Below, piece after piece: positions 25,912 to 37,843 of a stretch of DNA of 64,000 nt. The DNA lies in contig JAIXXB010000041.1 in the NCBI GenBank assembly GCA_027490955.1, positions 53,189 to 117,188 on the forward strand. The letters are read 5' to 3'. A model generated the notes under the pieces. It had not been told where the DNA came from, did not search any database, and saw nothing but the letters and a program-made list of their open reading frames with translations. The position numbers and the translations under genes are program-made. Each line of letters begins with the position of its first letter. Position 1 is the stretch's first letter. The DNA is from Rhodobacter sp. Lineage in GTDB: Bacteria; Pseudomonadota; Alphaproteobacteria; Rhodobacterales; Rhodobacteraceae.

Positions 25912-27444
25912 TTAATGCGTGGCAGCTTCGGCCAATTGCGGCACAGAGGCTGCGTAATCGGTGACCAAGGCGGCCACCGATGGGCCAATCAGATCGGTCA
26001 CAGCGGCGGGATATACCCCCAAAAGCAGGGTCATAATGATAAGGGGCGCGAAAATCGCCCGCTCGCGCCGCGACATATCGGTGATGGATTTCAGCGATTC
26101 CTTGACCAGCGCGCCAAAGGTGACGCGCCGATACAGCCACAGCGCATAGGCGGCCGACAGGATCACCCCCGATGTGGCCACGACGGCCACCCAAGTGTTC
26201 ACTTGGAAAATGCCCATCAGGGTTAGAAACTCGCCCACAAAACCCGATGTGCCCGGCAGGCCGACATTGGCCATGGTAAAGAACATAAACACCAGCGCAT
26301 AGGCGGGCATACGGCTGACCAGCCCGCCATAGGCATCAATCTCGCGCGTGTGCATGCGGTCATAAATCACCCCCACGCATAAAAACAGCGCGCCCGAGAT
26401 GAAGCCGTGGCTGATCATCTGAAACATCGCGCCATCCACGCCCTGTTGATTGGCGGCAAAAATCCCCATGGTGACATAGCCCATATGGGCGACCGAGGAA
26501 TAGGCAATCAGCTTTTTCATATCGGTCTGCACCAGCGCCACCAGCGAAGTATACACAATCGCAATCGCCGACATCCACAAGATGATCGTGGTCATTTCGG
26601 CCGCGCCTGCGGGGAACATCGGCAGGCTAAAGCGCAAAAACCCATAGCCGCCCATTTTCAACAAAACCGCCGCCAGCAAAACCGAACCCGCCGTGGGCGC
26701 CTGCACATGCGCATCGGGCAGCCATGTATGCACAGGCCACATCGGCATTTTCACCGCAAAGCTGGCTAAAAAAGCCAAGAACAGCAGGGTTTGCACCCCG
26801 CCTGCAAGGGTAATGCCCAAAACAGTCATCGGCTCGGCTGGGAAATCAAACGCCATCAGCGTTGGAATATCGGTGGTGCTCGCCATCACGAACATGCCCA
26901 CCATCGCCACCAGCATCAGAACCGATCCAAGGAAGGTATAGAGGAAAAACTTAAACGCTGCATAGATGCGGTTGGCCCCGCCCCAAATGCCGATGATCAG
27001 GAACATCGGGATTAGCCCTGCCTCAAAGAACAGATAGAACAGCACCAAATCCAGCGCGCAGAACACGCCCAAAATCATCGTCTCCAGCAGCAGGAAGGCG
27101 ATCATATAGTCTTTGACGCGGTCGGTCACCGCCCAAGTGGACAGGATCGTCAGCGGCATCAAAAAGGTGGTCAGCAGCACGAAGGGCAAGGATATGCCAT
27201 CCACACCCATCTTATAGGTCAGCCCCATAATCCAAGGGGCCTCTTCGACAAATTGCATGGCGGTATTGGCGGGATCGAACCCCACCAGCAGCAAAAGCGA
27301 GGCGGCAAAGCTGATGCTGGTCGCCAGCAGCGCCAGCACTTTGGCATTGCGCTGCGCGCCCGCATCATTGCCGCGCAAAAACAGCGCAAGGATCAGCGCC
27401 GCCACAGCGGGGGTAAAGGTGATAAGTGACAGAAGGTTATTCAT
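25912..27444 (-). CDS. nuoM: NADH-quinone oxidoreductase subunit M
   Basis: Antiporter-like membrane subunit of complex I, 510 residues. Contains the conserved Glu helix ([18 protein letters not shown]), [23 protein letters not shown] around 232-254 and [15 protein letters not shown] near 310, the usual discontinuous-helix region. Three bases separate it from nuoL upstream and 12 from nuoN downstream. Confidence 0.97.
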   Translation of the reverse strand: MNNLLSLITFTPAVAALILALFLRGNDAGAQRNAKVLALLATSISFAASLLLLVGFDPANTAMQFVEEAPWIMGLTYKMGVDGISLPFVLLTTFLMPLTILSTWAVTDRVKDYMIAFLLLETMILGVFCALDLVLFYLFFEAGLIPMFLIIGIWGGANRIYAAFKFFLYTFLGSVLMLVAMVGMFVMASTTDIPTLMAFDFPAEPMTVLGITLAGGVQTLLFLAFLASFAVKMPMWPVHTWLPDAHVQAPTAGSVLLAAVLLKMGGYGFLRFSLPMFPAGAAEMTTIILWMSAIAIVYTSLVALVQTDMKKLIAYSSVAHMGYVTMGIFAANQQGVDGAMFQMISHGFISGALFLCVGVIYDRMHTREIDAYGGLVSRMPAYALVFMFFTMANVGLPGTSGFVGEFLTLMGIFQVNTWVAVVATSGVILSAAYALWLYRRVTFGALVKESLKSITDMSRRERAIFAPLIIMTLLLGVYPAAVTDLIGPSVAALVTDYAASVPQLAEAATH

Positions 27445-27447
27445 CGC

Positions 27448-29562
27448 TTAACGCCCCCCAAACAGCGTCATCCATGTGATCAGGGCGGCAATCCCCAAAA
27501 CCATGGCAAAAGCATAGGTAAAGACATAGCCCGATTGCGCGCGGCCCGCCAATCGGGTCAGGCGCGGCACAAGGCCCATCGCCACCCCGTTGAGCGCGCC
27601 ATCAATCACTGCGCCATCGCCCTTTGTCCACAACTGGCGGCCCAGCCACATGGCAGGGCGCACAAAGATCACGTCATAAAGTTCATCAAAATACCACTTG
27701 TTCAAAAGGAACCGATACAGCGGGGCCTGCTGACGCGCCAGCGCGGCGGGCAGGCTTGGGTTTTTGATGTAGAATAGCCATGCCAGCGACAGGCCCAAAA
27801 CCATGGCCACAAAGGGCGAGACTTTCACCCATTTCGGCACCTCATGGGCGGCATGCAGCACCTCGCTGTTAAAGGCGAATTTAGCTGTGCCAGCGGGGGC
27901 GGCACCCGATTCATGCGCATCCGCCTGTTCTGCGGCCTGCGCCTCGCCCTCAACTTGCGCCTCGCCTTCAACCTTTGCCGCACCCTCAACCTTTGCTTCG
28001 CCTTCGCTATGCGCGCTGTCCGAATGATGGGCGGCGGCAGGCTCCATCGCGAACCAATCGCGCATCTTCGCCTCGTCGCCAAAGAAATTGTTAAACCAGA
28101 TCATTCCCGCAAAAATCGCCCCCAGCGACAGCGCGCCAAGCGGCACCAGCATCACAACTGGGCTTTCATGCGCGTGATCATGGGTATGGGCATCGCCGCG
28201 CGGCGCGCCGAAAAAGGTCATAAACATCAGCCGCCACGAATAGAAACTGGTCATCAGCGCGGCAATCACCAGCAAGGTAAAGGCATAGCTGCTGCCGACA
28301 AAGGCCGATTCAATCACCGCATCTTTGGACAGGAACCCTGCAAAGCCGAAATGCGTCAGCGGAATGCCCACCCCAGTAATGGCTAGTGTGCCGATCATCA
28401 TCATCCAGAAGGTAAACGGGATCTTTTTGCGCAACCCGCCGTAAAGGCGCATGTCTTGTTCGTGGTGCATCGCGTGAATGACCGACCCCGCGCCCAAAAA
28501 CAGCATCGCCTTGAAAAACGCATGGGTGAACAGATGGAACATCGCCACAGGATACATGCCCACGCCTGCCGCCACGAACATATAGCCCAGTTGCGAGCAG
28601 GTCGAATAGGCGATCACCCGCTTGATATCGTTTTGCACCAGCCCCACGGTGGCGGCAAAAAACGCCGTGGTCGCGCCGACCACCACGATCATATCGCGCG
28701 CATAGGGGGCCACCTCGTATAGTGGCGACATGCGCGAGACAAGGAAGACCCCCGCCGTCACCATGGTGGCCGCGTGGATCAGGGCGGATACGGGCGTTGG
28801 CCCCTCCATCGCGTCGGGCAGCCATGTGTGCAAGAAAAGCTGCGCAGATTTGCCCATGGCCCCGATAAACAGCAAAACACCAATCAAATTGGCCGCATTC
28901 CATTCGGCCCACAGGAAATGCAACTGCGTTTCGGCAAGCTGCGGAGCCGCTGCAAAAATGTCGTCAAACTTGACGCTGCCCGTCAGATAAAACAGCGCGA
29001 AAATCCCCAAGGCAAAGCCGAAATCCCCCACGCGGTTAACCACGAATGCCTTGATGCTGGCCGCATTGGCGGTTTCTTTTTTGAAATAGAACCCAATCAA
29101 AAGATAAGAGGCAACGCCCACCCCTTCCCAACCAAAAAACATCTGGATCAGATTGTCAGAGGTGACCAGCGCCAGCATGGAAAAGGTGAAAAACGACAAA
29201 TAGGCAAAAAAGCGGGCACGATAGGCCTCGCCCGCGCCCCAATTCTCGTCATGGGCCATATAGCCAAAGGAATACAGATGCACCAAGGCAGAGACCGAGT
29301 TTACAACCACCAGCATGATGGCGGTCATCCGATCTACGCGAATGCCCCAATCGGCGGCCAAAGCACCAGAGTCGATAAAGCGCAAAACAGTGATGTGCTG
29401 CGTTTGCCCATCAAAGCCGATGAAAATCACCCAAGACAGGATCGCAGCCAAAAAGACCAGCGCGGTGGCCAGAACCTGCGCGCTGCGCTCGCCGATGATG
29501 CGCCAGCCAAAGCCAGCTAAAATGGCCCCAACCAGCGGCGCGAAAAGGATCATCTGTGCCAT
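27448..29562 (-). CDS. nuoL: NADH-quinone oxidoreductase subunit L
   Basis: Distal proton-pumping subunit with the long lateral helix; 704 residues, longer than the roughly 610 of E. coli. The antiporter core is standard ([19 protein letters not shown] near 143, [24 protein letters not shown] near 247, [13 protein letters not shown] near 318). The excess is in the C-terminal third: a His-rich loop (HTHDHAHE, about residue 470) and a repetitive Glu/Ala/Val/Gly insert (about 518-545). The start follows AAAGG at the end of nuoK. Confidence 0.96.
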   Translation of the reverse strand: MAQMILFAPLVGAILAGFGWRIIGERSAQVLATALVFLAAILSWVIFIGFDGQTQHITVLRFIDSGALAADWGIRVDRMTAIMLVVVNSVSALVHLYSFGYMAHDENWGAGEAYRARFFAYLSFFTFSMLALVTSDNLIQMFFGWEGVGVASYLLIGFYFKKETANAASIKAFVVNRVGDFGFALGIFALFYLTGSVKFDDIFAAAPQLAETQLHFLWAEWNAANLIGVLLFIGAMGKSAQLFLHTWLPDAMEGPTPVSALIHAATMVTAGVFLVSRMSPLYEVAPYARDMIVVVGATTAFFAATVGLVQNDIKRVIAYSTCSQLGYMFVAAGVGMYPVAMFHLFTHAFFKAMLFLGAGSVIHAMHHEQDMRLYGGLRKKIPFTFWMMMIGTLAITGVGIPLTHFGFAGFLSKDAVIESAFVGSSYAFTLLVIAALMTSFYSWRLMFMTFFGAPRGDAHTHDHAHESPVVMLVPLGALSLGAIFAGMIWFNNFFGDEAKMRDWFAMEPAAAHHSDSAHSEGEAKVEGAAKVEGEAQVEGEAQAAEQADAHESGAAPAGTAKFAFNSEVLHAAHEVPKWVKVSPFVAMVLGLSLAWLFYIKNPSLPAALARQQAPLYRFLLNKWYFDELYDVIFVRPAMWLGRQLWTKGDGAVIDGALNGVAMGLVPRLTRLAGRAQSGYVFTYAFAMVLGIAALITWMTLFGGR
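27940..28010. repeat. Imperfect 18-bp tandem repeats in nuoL
   Basis: About four degenerate 18-base units encode the repeated hexapeptide E-G-E/A-A-K/Q-V in the NuoL C-terminal region. The repeats lie in a predicted solvent-exposed loop rather than in a membrane helix. Confidence 0.75.
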
Positions 29563-29565
29563 GGG

Positions 29566-29871
29566 TTAGCCTTTCATCACGTTTACATCTTCGACATCGA
29601 TCGTGCCGCGATTGCGGAAGAACACGACCAAAAGGGCAAGGCCAATCGCAGCCTCAGCCGCGGCCACAGTCAGGATGAACATGGTAAAGACCTGCCCCAC
29701 CAAATCGCCCAAATGCGCGGAGAAGGCGACAAGGTTGATGTTCACCGCCAGCAGCATGAGTTCGATCGACATCAAAATGACGATGACGTTCTTGCGGTTC
29801 AGGAAGATGCCAAAGATGCCAATGACGAACAGCGCCGCCGCGACAATCAGGTAATGTTCCAATCCAACCAT
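29566..29871 (-). CDS. nuoK: NADH-quinone oxidoreductase subunit K
   Basis: Small three-helix membrane subunit of complex I, 101 residues, the standard size. The two conserved buried Glu residues are present in IELMLLAVN (helix 2) and [13 protein letters not shown] (helix 3). It is 3 bases upstream of nuoL and separated from nuoJ by a 97-bp spacer with two hairpins. Confidence 0.97.
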   Translation of the reverse strand: MVGLEHYLIVAAALFVIGIFGIFLNRKNVIVILMSIELMLLAVNINLVAFSAHLGDLVGQVFTMFILTVAAAEAAIGLALLVVFFRNRGTIDVEDVNVMKG

Positions 29872-29908
29872 GTTCAGTCCCTCTGGCCCTTTGGCCTTTT
29901 CATTCCGT

Positions 29909-29967
29909 GGTGCGCGCTTGCACGCACCTTACATCAGCGCCCCGTAGGCTGCGTGCTTGCACGCAGC
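29909..29967. repeat. Pair of related GC-rich hairpins between nuoJ and nuoK
   Basis: GGTGCGCGCTTGCACGCACC (29909-29928, one mismatch in the stem) and GCTGCGTGCTTGCACGCAGC (29948-29967, perfect 9-bp arms, TT loop) share the core TGC-TT-GCAC. They sit in an untranslated spacer inside the nuo operon. Such intercistronic hairpins can stabilise or segment operon mRNA. Confidence 0.75.
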
Positions 29968-29968
29968 T

Positions 29969-30583
29969 TCACAACCCCTGCCCCGATTTCACATCTTTCA
30001 CTTCCATTGCCTTGGCAGGGTCGCGCCACATTTGATGCATCACGTTTTGGCGTTTCACATCGCGGCGATGGCGCAGGGTCAGCACGATTGCCCCGATCAT
30101 CGCAACCAACAGCACCAGCCCCGAAAGCTGGAACAAAAGCAAATACTTATCATACATCAGCAGCCCCAGCGCGCGGGTGTTTTCCACCTGTGCGATGTCG
30201 GGGGTGACCGCGGCGCGGGCGGCCTCGGCCCCCACGGATGTTTGCCACGCGCCCACGCCCAGCACCAATTGCATGACGATCACCACGCCAATCAACAGGC
30301 CCAGCGGCGCATATTGCGACATTTCGCCCTTCAGCTCGGCAAAATCGATATCCAGCATCATCACCACAAACAAAAACAGCACCGCCACCGCGCCGACATA
30401 GACGATGATCAGCAGCATCGCGACAAATTCCGCCCCCAGCAGCACGAACAGCCCCGATGCCGACAAAAAGGCCAAAATCAGCCACAGCACCGAATGTACA
30501 GGGTTGCGCGCGAGGGTCACCATCAGCCCCGCCAGAACGGTGATGCTGGCAAAGGCGTAAAAGGCATAATCGGCCACAGTCAT
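29969..30583 (-). CDS. nuoJ: NADH-quinone oxidoreductase subunit J
   Basis: Five-helix membrane subunit of complex I, 204 residues. The ATG at 30583 gives [16 protein letters not shown], matching family starts; the conserved [18 protein letters not shown] helix with its pi-bulge is at about 60-77. The ATG overlaps the stop of the carboxymuconolactone-decarboxylase-like gene, so that extra gene is translationally coupled into complex I. Confidence 0.96.
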   Translation of the reverse strand: MTVADYAFYAFASITVLAGLMVTLARNPVHSVLWLILAFLSASGLFVLLGAEFVAMLLIIVYVGAVAVLFLFVVMMLDIDFAELKGEMSQYAPLGLLIGVVIVMQLVLGVGAWQTSVGAEAARAAVTPDIAQVENTRALGLLMYDKYLLLFQLSGLVLLVAMIGAIVLTLRHRRDVKRQNVMHQMWRDPAKAMEVKDVKSGQGL

Positions 30584-31002
30584 GGCAAGGTCTCCTCGGT
30601 GTCGGTAAAGACAGATTGCGCGATTTCCAGCGCCTTTTGCATTGCGGGCAGCGCGCCAAAGGCGGCGCATTGCAAGATAACTTCGGTGATTTCGCGCTTG
30701 GTGGCCCCTGCGGCCAGCGCTTGGGCGATGGTCGGGCGCAGCAGCGCCTCGCCTGAAGAGCCCTGCACCACCAGCCCCGTCAACACCACCAGCGTGCGGG
30801 TTTTCGCATCCAGACCTTCGGGATTATGCGTTTTGCCAAACCACGCCTCGGCCACATCTTTTGGCAAAGTGGGGAAGAGTTTGGCAAAGGCCGCCATATC
30901 CAAACCCGCCCCCAGCCCTGCAGAGGCGGGATTCAGGCCAGCGGCCATTTTCTGGCCCTGCTCCATCATCTGCGTGAAAAATTGGGTGAACGGGTCTGAC
31001 AT
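30580..31002 (-). CDS. Carboxymuconolactone decarboxylase-family protein in the nuo operon
   Basis: Soluble 140-residue protein. The C-terminal half (about 60-130) has the CMD/AhpD-like helix pattern: [20 protein letters not shown], then [22 protein letters not shown]. The AhpD CxxC redox pair is absent; one Cys is present, in ILQC. The ATG at 31002 is 13 bases after the nuoI stop, and the gene's stop overlaps the nuoJ start. Extra ORFs within nuo operons are known in Rhodobacter capsulatus and relatives; their role in complex I assembly or activity is largely unproven. Function here unknown. Confidence 0.8.
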   Translation of the reverse strand: MSDPFTQFFTQMMEQGQKMAAGLNPASAGLGAGLDMAAFAKLFPTLPKDVAEAWFGKTHNPEGLDAKTRTLVVLTGLVVQGSSGEALLRPTIAQALAAGATKREITEVILQCAAFGALPAMQKALEIAQSVFTDTEETLP

Positions 31003-31015
31003 GGTGTTTGTGTGT

Positions 31016-32561
<1,546 letters not shown>

Positions 32562-32579
32562 CTTGTCCCTGCCTTTGTC

Positions 32580-32987
32580 TTATACCGTGGGCACACCGCG
32601 CGCGCCGCAGCCCTGCACCGCCACTTCGGCGTCTAAAGTTTTGCGACCCTCGGGCAGCGCCGCCGAGATGGTGTAAACCGCATCCCCGCGCCAAATACCA
32701 CCCTGAAAATCAATGTTCGTGCGCACTTGGCGCGCAAATCCCGCCCCGCGGATCAGCGCATATTGCGCAGCCGCGCAGGCGGCATAATCGGCCACATCGC
32801 CCGCCCCATTGCCGCCGCGCATCGCCACAGTGAATTGCACCAAATCGCCATCCAGCAGCGTGGTTTGAATGCCCAGATATTCGGGGGCAGCCGCAGCGCC
32901 GCCGCGCGATGCAGGCGCAGCCGTGCAGGCGGCCAGCATCACTGCCGCCCCCGCCATGCCCAAAATCTGCGCCCGCGCCCCCATCAT
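32580..32987 (-). CDS. Small lipoprotein encoded between nuoG and nuoH
   Basis: 135-residue predicted lipoprotein. The signal peptide ends with the lipobox MLAAC (about residues 17-21), followed by a Thr/Ala/Pro linker and a small domain with three further Cys ([11 protein letters not shown], and VQGCGARG at the end). Its ATG overlaps the nuoG stop by 4 bases, so it is coupled to complex I expression. No family with known function was recognised. A second, similarly small lipoprotein is encoded at 35648-35938, and both contain an AxxxCAA motif in a similar place. Confidence 0.72.
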   Translation of the reverse strand: MMGARAQILGMAGAAVMLAACTAAPASRGGAAAAPEYLGIQTTLLDGDLVQFTVAMRGGNGAGDVADYAACAAAQYALIRGAGFARQVRTNIDFQGGIWRGDAVYTISAALPEGRKTLDAEVAVQGCGARGVPTV

Positions 32988-35002
32988 TCTGCCGCCAATT
33001 GCCCCGCATTGCGCGCCGCTTCCAGCGCAGCCAATTCGCCCATCACTGTGCTGGCCCGCGCAATCGGGTTGGTTTGATAGAATTGGGTGAAGGCGTTTTT
33101 GAACGTAGCCTTGCCCATTTTCGCGGGCTTGAGCGCCTTGCCCGTGTTTTCAGGCACTGCGTCGATCGCGCCCAAATGCGGATGGGCGGCGATCATAGCG
33201 CTGCGCAGTTGCGCAAGGCTGTCCCATGGCAGGGTTTGGCCCATTTCAGCCGACAAAGCCCGCAAGATGGCCCAGTTTTCCTTGGCCTGCCCTGGCGCAA
33301 AGCCTGCGCGCAGCGCCAATTGCGGCCGCCCTTCCAGATTGACGAAAATCGCGTTTTCTTCGGTATAGGCCGCGCTTGGCAAGATGATATCGGCGCGCGA
33401 TGCACCCCGATCACCATGGCTGCCTTGGTAAATCACAAAGGGGCCTGCCTTGATCTCGATCTCATCCGCGCCAAGATTAAAAATCACCTCGGCCCCTTCG
33501 ATATCAGACAGGCCGTTCGGCGCAACTGCCCCCACATCCATCGCGCCTACGCGCCCCGCGGCCGTGTGCAAAATCATCAGTTTCGAGTTTGAATTTTCCG
33601 CCAGCTTTTGCGCATGGGCCAAAACCGCCTCGCCATCTGCTTCGTTGATCGCGCCAATGCCGACAATCACCAAGGACGGCGCATCGCGCGTGGCTTGCGA
33701 AATCTCTTTACTGGACAGCTCTTCTAGCGCTGCGCGGTCTGTGCCGACATGCACATAATCATAGGTCAAATCAACCGCTTCACCGACCAGCCCGATGGTC
33801 GCGCCATTGGCCCAAGCCTTGCGCAAACGGGCATTAAGCACGGGTGCCTCAATGCGCGGGTTGGTGCCGATCAGTTGGATCATTTTGGCGCTGTCGATAT
33901 CTTCGATTTTGGCCGTGCCGACATAGGCGGCGCGGTTGCCCGCGGGCAGGCGCGCGCCATCTGTGCGGCATTCGGTGACGCCGCCGATTTTGTCCATCAG
34001 CGCCTTCAGGCTGAAGGCGCTTTCGACATTTGCCAAATCGCCCACCAGCGCCGCCAGTTTCTTGCCCTGCATCGCTGCCGCCGCTGCCGCCAGCGCCTCG
34101 GGCCACGTGGCTTTGCGCAGCTTGCCCTTTTCGCGGATATAAGGCGTGTCCAGCCGCTGGCGGCGCAGACCATCCCAGACAAAACGGGTTTTGTCCGAAA
34201 TCCATTCCTCATTCACGCCATCATGGTTGCGCGGCAAAATCCGCATCACTTCGCGCCCCTTGGTATCGACGCGAATATTGCTGCCCATGGCATCCATCAC
34301 ATCGATGGTTTCGGTTTTGGACAGCTCCCACGGGCGGGCGGTAAAGGCATAAGGTTTACTGGTCAGCGCGCCCACAGGGCACAGATCAATGATATTGCCC
34401 TGCAAATTGCTGTCCAACGTCATATTCAGATAAGAGGTAATCTCGCTATCCTCGCCGCGCCCCGTTTGGCCCATTTGCGTGATGCCCGCCACTTCGGTGG
34501 TAAAGCGCACACAGCGGGTGCAGGAAATGCAGCGCGTCATTTTGGTGGCGACCAGCGGGCCAAGATCCAGATCATCGCTGGCGCGCTTTGGCTCGCGGTA
34601 GCGCGAGAAATCCACGCCAAAGGCCATGGCCTGATCTTGCAAATCACATTCGCCGCCTTGGTCGCAAATCGGGCAATCCAGCGGGTGGTTGATGAGGAGA
34701 AACTCCATCACCCCTTCGCGCGCCTTTTTCACCATAGGGCTGTTGGTTTTCACCACAGGGGCCTCGCCATTCGGGCCAGGGCGCAGGTCTTTGACCTGCA
34801 TCGCGCAAGAGGCCGCAGGCTTGGGCGGCCCGCCCGCCACCTCGACCAGACACATGCGGCAATTGCCCGCGATGGTCAGGCGTTCATGGTAGCAAAAGCG
34901 CGGAATGGCGATGCCCGCCACTTCGGCAGCTTGGATGATGGTCATGGCGCCATCGACTTCGACTTCGATGCCATCAATGCTGATTTTCTTGAGGTTGCTC
35001 AT
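32984..35002 (-). CDS. nuoG: NADH-quinone oxidoreductase subunit G
   Basis: Largest peripheral subunit, 672 residues, the short alphaproteobacterial/mitochondrial type. N-terminal [2Fe-2S] ligands ([15 protein letters not shown] near 37-51 plus CAMQ), the HxxxCxxCxxxxxC motif of N5 ([17 protein letters not shown] near 105-121) and the [4Fe-4S] motif [10 protein letters not shown] near 158-167 are intact. The C-terminal molybdopterin-like domain has no cofactor ligands and is structural. The extra-cluster Cys set (N7) of E. coli NuoG is not evident. Confidence 0.96.
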   Translation of the reverse strand: MSNLKKISIDGIEVEVDGAMTIIQAAEVAGIAIPRFCYHERLTIAGNCRMCLVEVAGGPPKPAASCAMQVKDLRPGPNGEAPVVKTNSPMVKKAREGVMEFLLINHPLDCPICDQGGECDLQDQAMAFGVDFSRYREPKRASDDLDLGPLVATKMTRCISCTRCVRFTTEVAGITQMGQTGRGEDSEITSYLNMTLDSNLQGNIIDLCPVGALTSKPYAFTARPWELSKTETIDVMDAMGSNIRVDTKGREVMRILPRNHDGVNEEWISDKTRFVWDGLRRQRLDTPYIREKGKLRKATWPEALAAAAAAMQGKKLAALVGDLANVESAFSLKALMDKIGGVTECRTDGARLPAGNRAAYVGTAKIEDIDSAKMIQLIGTNPRIEAPVLNARLRKAWANGATIGLVGEAVDLTYDYVHVGTDRAALEELSSKEISQATRDAPSLVIVGIGAINEADGEAVLAHAQKLAENSNSKLMILHTAAGRVGAMDVGAVAPNGLSDIEGAEVIFNLGADEIEIKAGPFVIYQGSHGDRGASRADIILPSAAYTEENAIFVNLEGRPQLALRAGFAPGQAKENWAILRALSAEMGQTLPWDSLAQLRSAMIAAHPHLGAIDAVPENTGKALKPAKMGKATFKNAFTQFYQTNPIARASTVMGELAALEAARNAGQLAAE

Positions 35003-35150
35003 CAGCCTAAACTCCGCTGCCTATGTGCTATGGCGGCTAAATCACCGCCCGAAAATTTCAATCGCGCCCCGTATATCCGCGCGCCTGCTATCGCGCTTTG
35101 CGGGGCAAAGTGCAAGGTGGATTGGCAAGGTTTGGGGCAGGAATTTAGGG

Positions 35151-35567
35151 TCAATTGGCCACCCGCAATAAGCTGCCCGTCAAGGTTTTGGCCGCCACTT
35201 CGGCGCGGGCCGTGGCGCAAGCGCTGGCCTCGTCCCCTTTGACAAAACCTGCCTCGGCCAGATAGGCATTGGCCAATTGGCGGATGCGCTTTTTCTCATC
35301 CTTATCGGCCAAAAACGCCTTGATCGCGGCCTCGTCATAGCCCTGCGAGACCGCATAAGATTGCAGCGCCATCATCTCGCCAAAGACGACAAACATGCGC
35401 GCGCTGGCCTTTGGGCAGGCTTTGCGCAAAATATCGCCCACTTGGGCGGCCACCAGCTTTTCGGTGACATGGGCATCCTCGCGCAAAGTCTGCGCGCGTG
35501 CCGCCACAGCCGAAACGGCCACCAGCGAGAATATGGCAAAAACAGTGGCAAAAACGATGGGTTTCAT
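35151..35567 (-). CDS. DUF5333-like secreted protein in the nuo operon
   Basis: 138-residue protein with a Sec signal peptide (first about 27 residues, cleavage after AARAQ) and a helical, charged mature part with two Cys (KACPK, SACATA). A strong AAGGAG Shine-Dalgarno lies 7 bases before the ATG at 35567. It matches my recollection of the Rhodobacteraceae family DUF5333, often found near nuoG; no function is known. It is separated from nuoG by 148 bases without a gene. Confidence 0.68.
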   Translation of the reverse strand: MKPIVFATVFAIFSLVAVSAVAARAQTLREDAHVTEKLVAAQVGDILRKACPKASARMFVVFGEMMALQSYAVSQGYDEAAIKAFLADKDEKKRIRQLANAYLAEAGFVKGDEASACATARAEVAAKTLTGSLLRVAN

Positions 35568-35647
35568 AGCGCGCTCCTTGGTTAAGCTGCGCCGATCTTG
35601 CCCCAATGGGCCAATGATAAGCGATAACGAGGGCGGGATTTGCGCGC

Positions 35648-35938
35648 TCATGCCACGCAGCCCCCTGCAAAGCGCCACGCAGGCGGCTCGCCGCCGCCAA
35701 AGCCTGCGCTGGAAAACTGGCCAAAAGCGGCGGGGTTCAATTGGCCGCCCTGCGCTGCGCAATAGGCCATGGCGGCGCGTTTGGCAGGCAGCCCATCGGA
35801 ATAGGTCAGCGCCGCCGCCTGCCCGCTGACCAGCAAATCGCCGCCCAAAGTGGCAAAGGTAAACCCTGCAGGCGCATGGGCATCTGGCACAGCGCCCTGC
35901 CCGCCGCCGCATCCTGCCATCAGGCCCAGTGCTATCAT
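35648..35938 (-). CDS. Small lipoprotein downstream of nuoF
   Basis: 96-residue predicted lipoprotein with a very short signal and lipobox LMAGC at residues 6-10, then a Gly/Ala-rich domain with two Cys (MAYCAAQGG and the C-terminal GGCVA). The start lies 19 bases after the nuoF stop. It resembles the lipoprotein at 32580-32987 in size, position in the operon and Cys spacing, and may be a distant paralogue. Function unknown. Confidence 0.66.
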   Translation of the reverse strand: MIALGLMAGCGGGQGAVPDAHAPAGFTFATLGGDLLVSGQAAALTYSDGLPAKRAAMAYCAAQGGQLNPAAFGQFSSAGFGGGEPPAWRFAGGCVA

Positions 35939-35957
35939 TGCCGCCCTGCCTCTCACC

Positions 35958-37253
35958 TCACTCTGCCGCCATTGCGCCCATGCGGCCCGTTTTCTTGGCC
36001 TTGATACGATCTTCAATCTCGCCCCTGAAATGGCGCACCAGCCCTTGGATCGGCCAAGCCGCCGCATCCCCCAGCGCGCAAATCGTATGGCCTTCGACCT
36101 GTTTGGTAACCGACAGCAGCATATCGATTTCTTCCACCTCGGCCTCGCCGCGCACCAAACGATCCATCACGCGCATCATCCAGCCCGTGCCTTCGCGGCA
36201 GGGCGTGCATTGGCCGCAAGATTCATGTTTGTAAAACTTAGACAGTCGCCAGATGGCTTTGATCACATCGGTCGATTGATCCATCACAATCACCGCCGCC
36301 GTGCCAAGGCCAGAGCGTTGTTCGCGCAGCCAGTCAAAATCCATAATCGCATCTTCGCATTGCGCGGCGTTCAGCATCGGCACAGACGATCCGCCCGGGA
36401 TCACCGCCTTGATGTTTTTCCAGCCGCCGCGCACGCCGCCGCAATGCCTGTCCAGCAATTCCTTGAGCGGGATCGACATCACCTCTTCCACCACGCAGGG
36501 GTTGTTGACATGGCCCGAGATGCCAAACAATTTCGTGCCCGCATTATTGGGGCGGCCAAAGCCTGCAAACCATTCGGGGCCGCGGCGCAAAATGGTCGGC
36601 ACAACGGCGATGGATTCCACGTTATTCACTGTGGTCGGGCAGCCATAGAGGCCCGCGCCCGCAGGAAACGGCGGCTTCATGCGCGGCATGCCCTTTTTGC
36701 CCTCTAGGCTTTCGAGCAGGGCGGTTTCCTCGCCGCAGATATAGGCCCCCGCGCCGTGGTGCAGATAGAGGTCAAAATCAAAGCCCGATTTGGCAGCGTT
36801 CTTGCCCAAAAACCCCGCATCATAGCATTCGTCAATCGCGGCCTGCAGGGCCTCGCGCTCGCGGATATATTCGCCGCGAATGTAGATATAGCAAGTGTTT
36901 GCATTCATCGCGAAGCTGGCAATCAGCGCACCTTCAATCAGCGTATGCGGATCATGGCGCATGATCTCGCGGTCTTTGCAGGTGCCAGGTTCGGATTCGT
37001 CGGCATTGATGACCAGATAGCTGGGACGCCCGTCCGATTGCTTGGGCATGAAAGACCATTTCATCCCCGTGGGAAAGCCCGCACCGCCGCGCCCGCGCAG
37101 GCCCGATGCTTTGACCTGATCGATCAGCGTGTCGCGCCCGCGCGCGATGATTTCTGCCGTGCCATCCCAATGGCCGCGCGCCTTTGCCCCTGCAAGGCTG
37201 CGGTCGTGCATCCCGTAAAGGTTTGTAAAGATACGATCTTTATCTTGCAGCAT
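35958..37253 (-). CDS. nuoF: NADH-quinone oxidoreductase subunit F
   Basis: NADH- and FMN-binding subunit with the N3 [4Fe-4S] cluster; 431 residues. FMN/NADH glycine-rich segments [13 protein letters not shown] (about 54-66) and [19 protein letters not shown] (about 171-189) and the cluster motif [12 protein letters not shown] near 346-357 are intact. It forms the NADH dehydrogenase module with NuoE, whose gene lies 1.6 kb upstream, separated by three small membrane-protein genes. Confidence 0.97.
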   Translation of the reverse strand: MLQDKDRIFTNLYGMHDRSLAGAKARGHWDGTAEIIARGRDTLIDQVKASGLRGRGGAGFPTGMKWSFMPKQSDGRPSYLVINADESEPGTCKDREIMRHDPHTLIEGALIASFAMNANTCYIYIRGEYIREREALQAAIDECYDAGFLGKNAAKSGFDFDLYLHHGAGAYICGEETALLESLEGKKGMPRMKPPFPAGAGLYGCPTTVNNVESIAVVPTILRRGPEWFAGFGRPNNAGTKLFGISGHVNNPCVVEEVMSIPLKELLDRHCGGVRGGWKNIKAVIPGGSSVPMLNAAQCEDAIMDFDWLREQRSGLGTAAVIVMDQSTDVIKAIWRLSKFYKHESCGQCTPCREGTGWMMRVMDRLVRGEAEVEEIDMLLSVTKQVEGHTICALGDAAAWPIQGLVRHFRGEIEDRIKAKKTGRMGAMAAE

Positions 37254-37297
37254 TGGAATAGCCCCTTAAATTTGCCCAATGGGCGGTCTTGCGATAT

Positions 37298-37342
37298 GCA
37301 GCCTTGCGGCTGCGAAATTCAACTGTGCACCCTAACGGGTGC
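37298..37342. repeat. Two small hairpins between nuoF and the DUF5337 gene
   Basis: GCAGCC-TTGC-GGCTGC (37298-37313) and GCACCC-TAAC-GGGTGC (37327-37342) form 6-bp GC-rich stems with tetraloops. The second overlaps the end of the DUF5337-like gene. They resemble the hairpins between nuoJ and nuoK in size and placement. Confidence 0.6.
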
Positions 37343-37571
37343 GGGATTCGGCGCGGCGGGCGCGCCAGATAGAAAACACAAAGATCAGCGCCCAGATAAA
37401 CCCCGCCAGTGCGAACAAATCGACCAGCAGCGCATATTTCAGCGGCCAGTCATATTGCGCGCCGATTTCTTGCAGCAGCATCCAGCCCAGCATCGTGCTG
37501 GCAATCGCAATCGCCGCGCGGCGCGTTTGTTTGCCCGAATCAGATGGCGTATCGGATGGTTTGGGGGCCAT
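37332..37571 (-). CDS. DUF5337-like small membrane protein
   Basis: 79-residue protein with two predicted membrane helices (about 22-36 and 47-66) and a basic tail. N-terminus is polar with many Ser/Thr/Pro. It fits the small Rhodobacteraceae family DUF5337 found within nuo operons. The gene's start overlaps the stop of the upstream small gene by one base (TAATG), so the two are coupled. No function is known; an accessory role in complex I membrane-arm assembly would be a guess. Confidence 0.7.
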   Translation of the reverse strand: MAPKPSDTPSDSGKQTRRAAIAIASTMLGWMLLQEIGAQYDWPLKYALLVDLFALAGFIWALIFVFSIWRARRAESRTR

Positions 37572-37834
37572 TAATGCTGGCCCCCATGGCCGTGTCCCTG
37601 CGCGTGGCCGTGGTCATCGCCTGCGGCAGGGGCGCTGCGCTCTACCCCCCCTGCCCCCAGCAAGACCCCGAACACCGCAAAGCTGAGCGCGCCGATCACC
37701 AAAGCGGCAGCCGTTTCGGCCCCGCCCACGCCGCCCGCCAAGCCAGCGGCCAGCGCCCCTGCGCCCAAGGCAACGGCCCAGCCCAAGGGCCAAGGGCCTG
37801 TTTCAGCGTCAAAATGCGGGTGATCGTCGCTCAT
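37571..37834 (-). CDS. Small His-tailed membrane protein, unrecognised
   Basis: 87-residue protein, not recognised. Two Gly/Ala-rich hydrophobic segments (about 18-36 and 41-60) are flanked by an acidic N-terminus and a C-terminus rich in His and Gly (DDHGHAQGHGHGGQH), which could bind metal. Coupled to the DUF5337-like gene by a one-base overlap and following the Ala/Lys/Pro-rich gene by 9 bases. Confidence 0.65.
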   Translation of the reverse strand: MSDDHPHFDAETGPWPLGWAVALGAGALAAGLAGGVGGAETAAALVIGALSFAVFGVLLGAGGVERSAPAAGDDHGHAQGHGHGGQH

Positions 37835-37843
37835 CGCTTATCC

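Noticed and set aside
33749..35242. 497-residue plus-strand frame opposite nuoG
   Set aside because: nuoG has all cluster ligands; this frame has no domain and begins within the structural domain.
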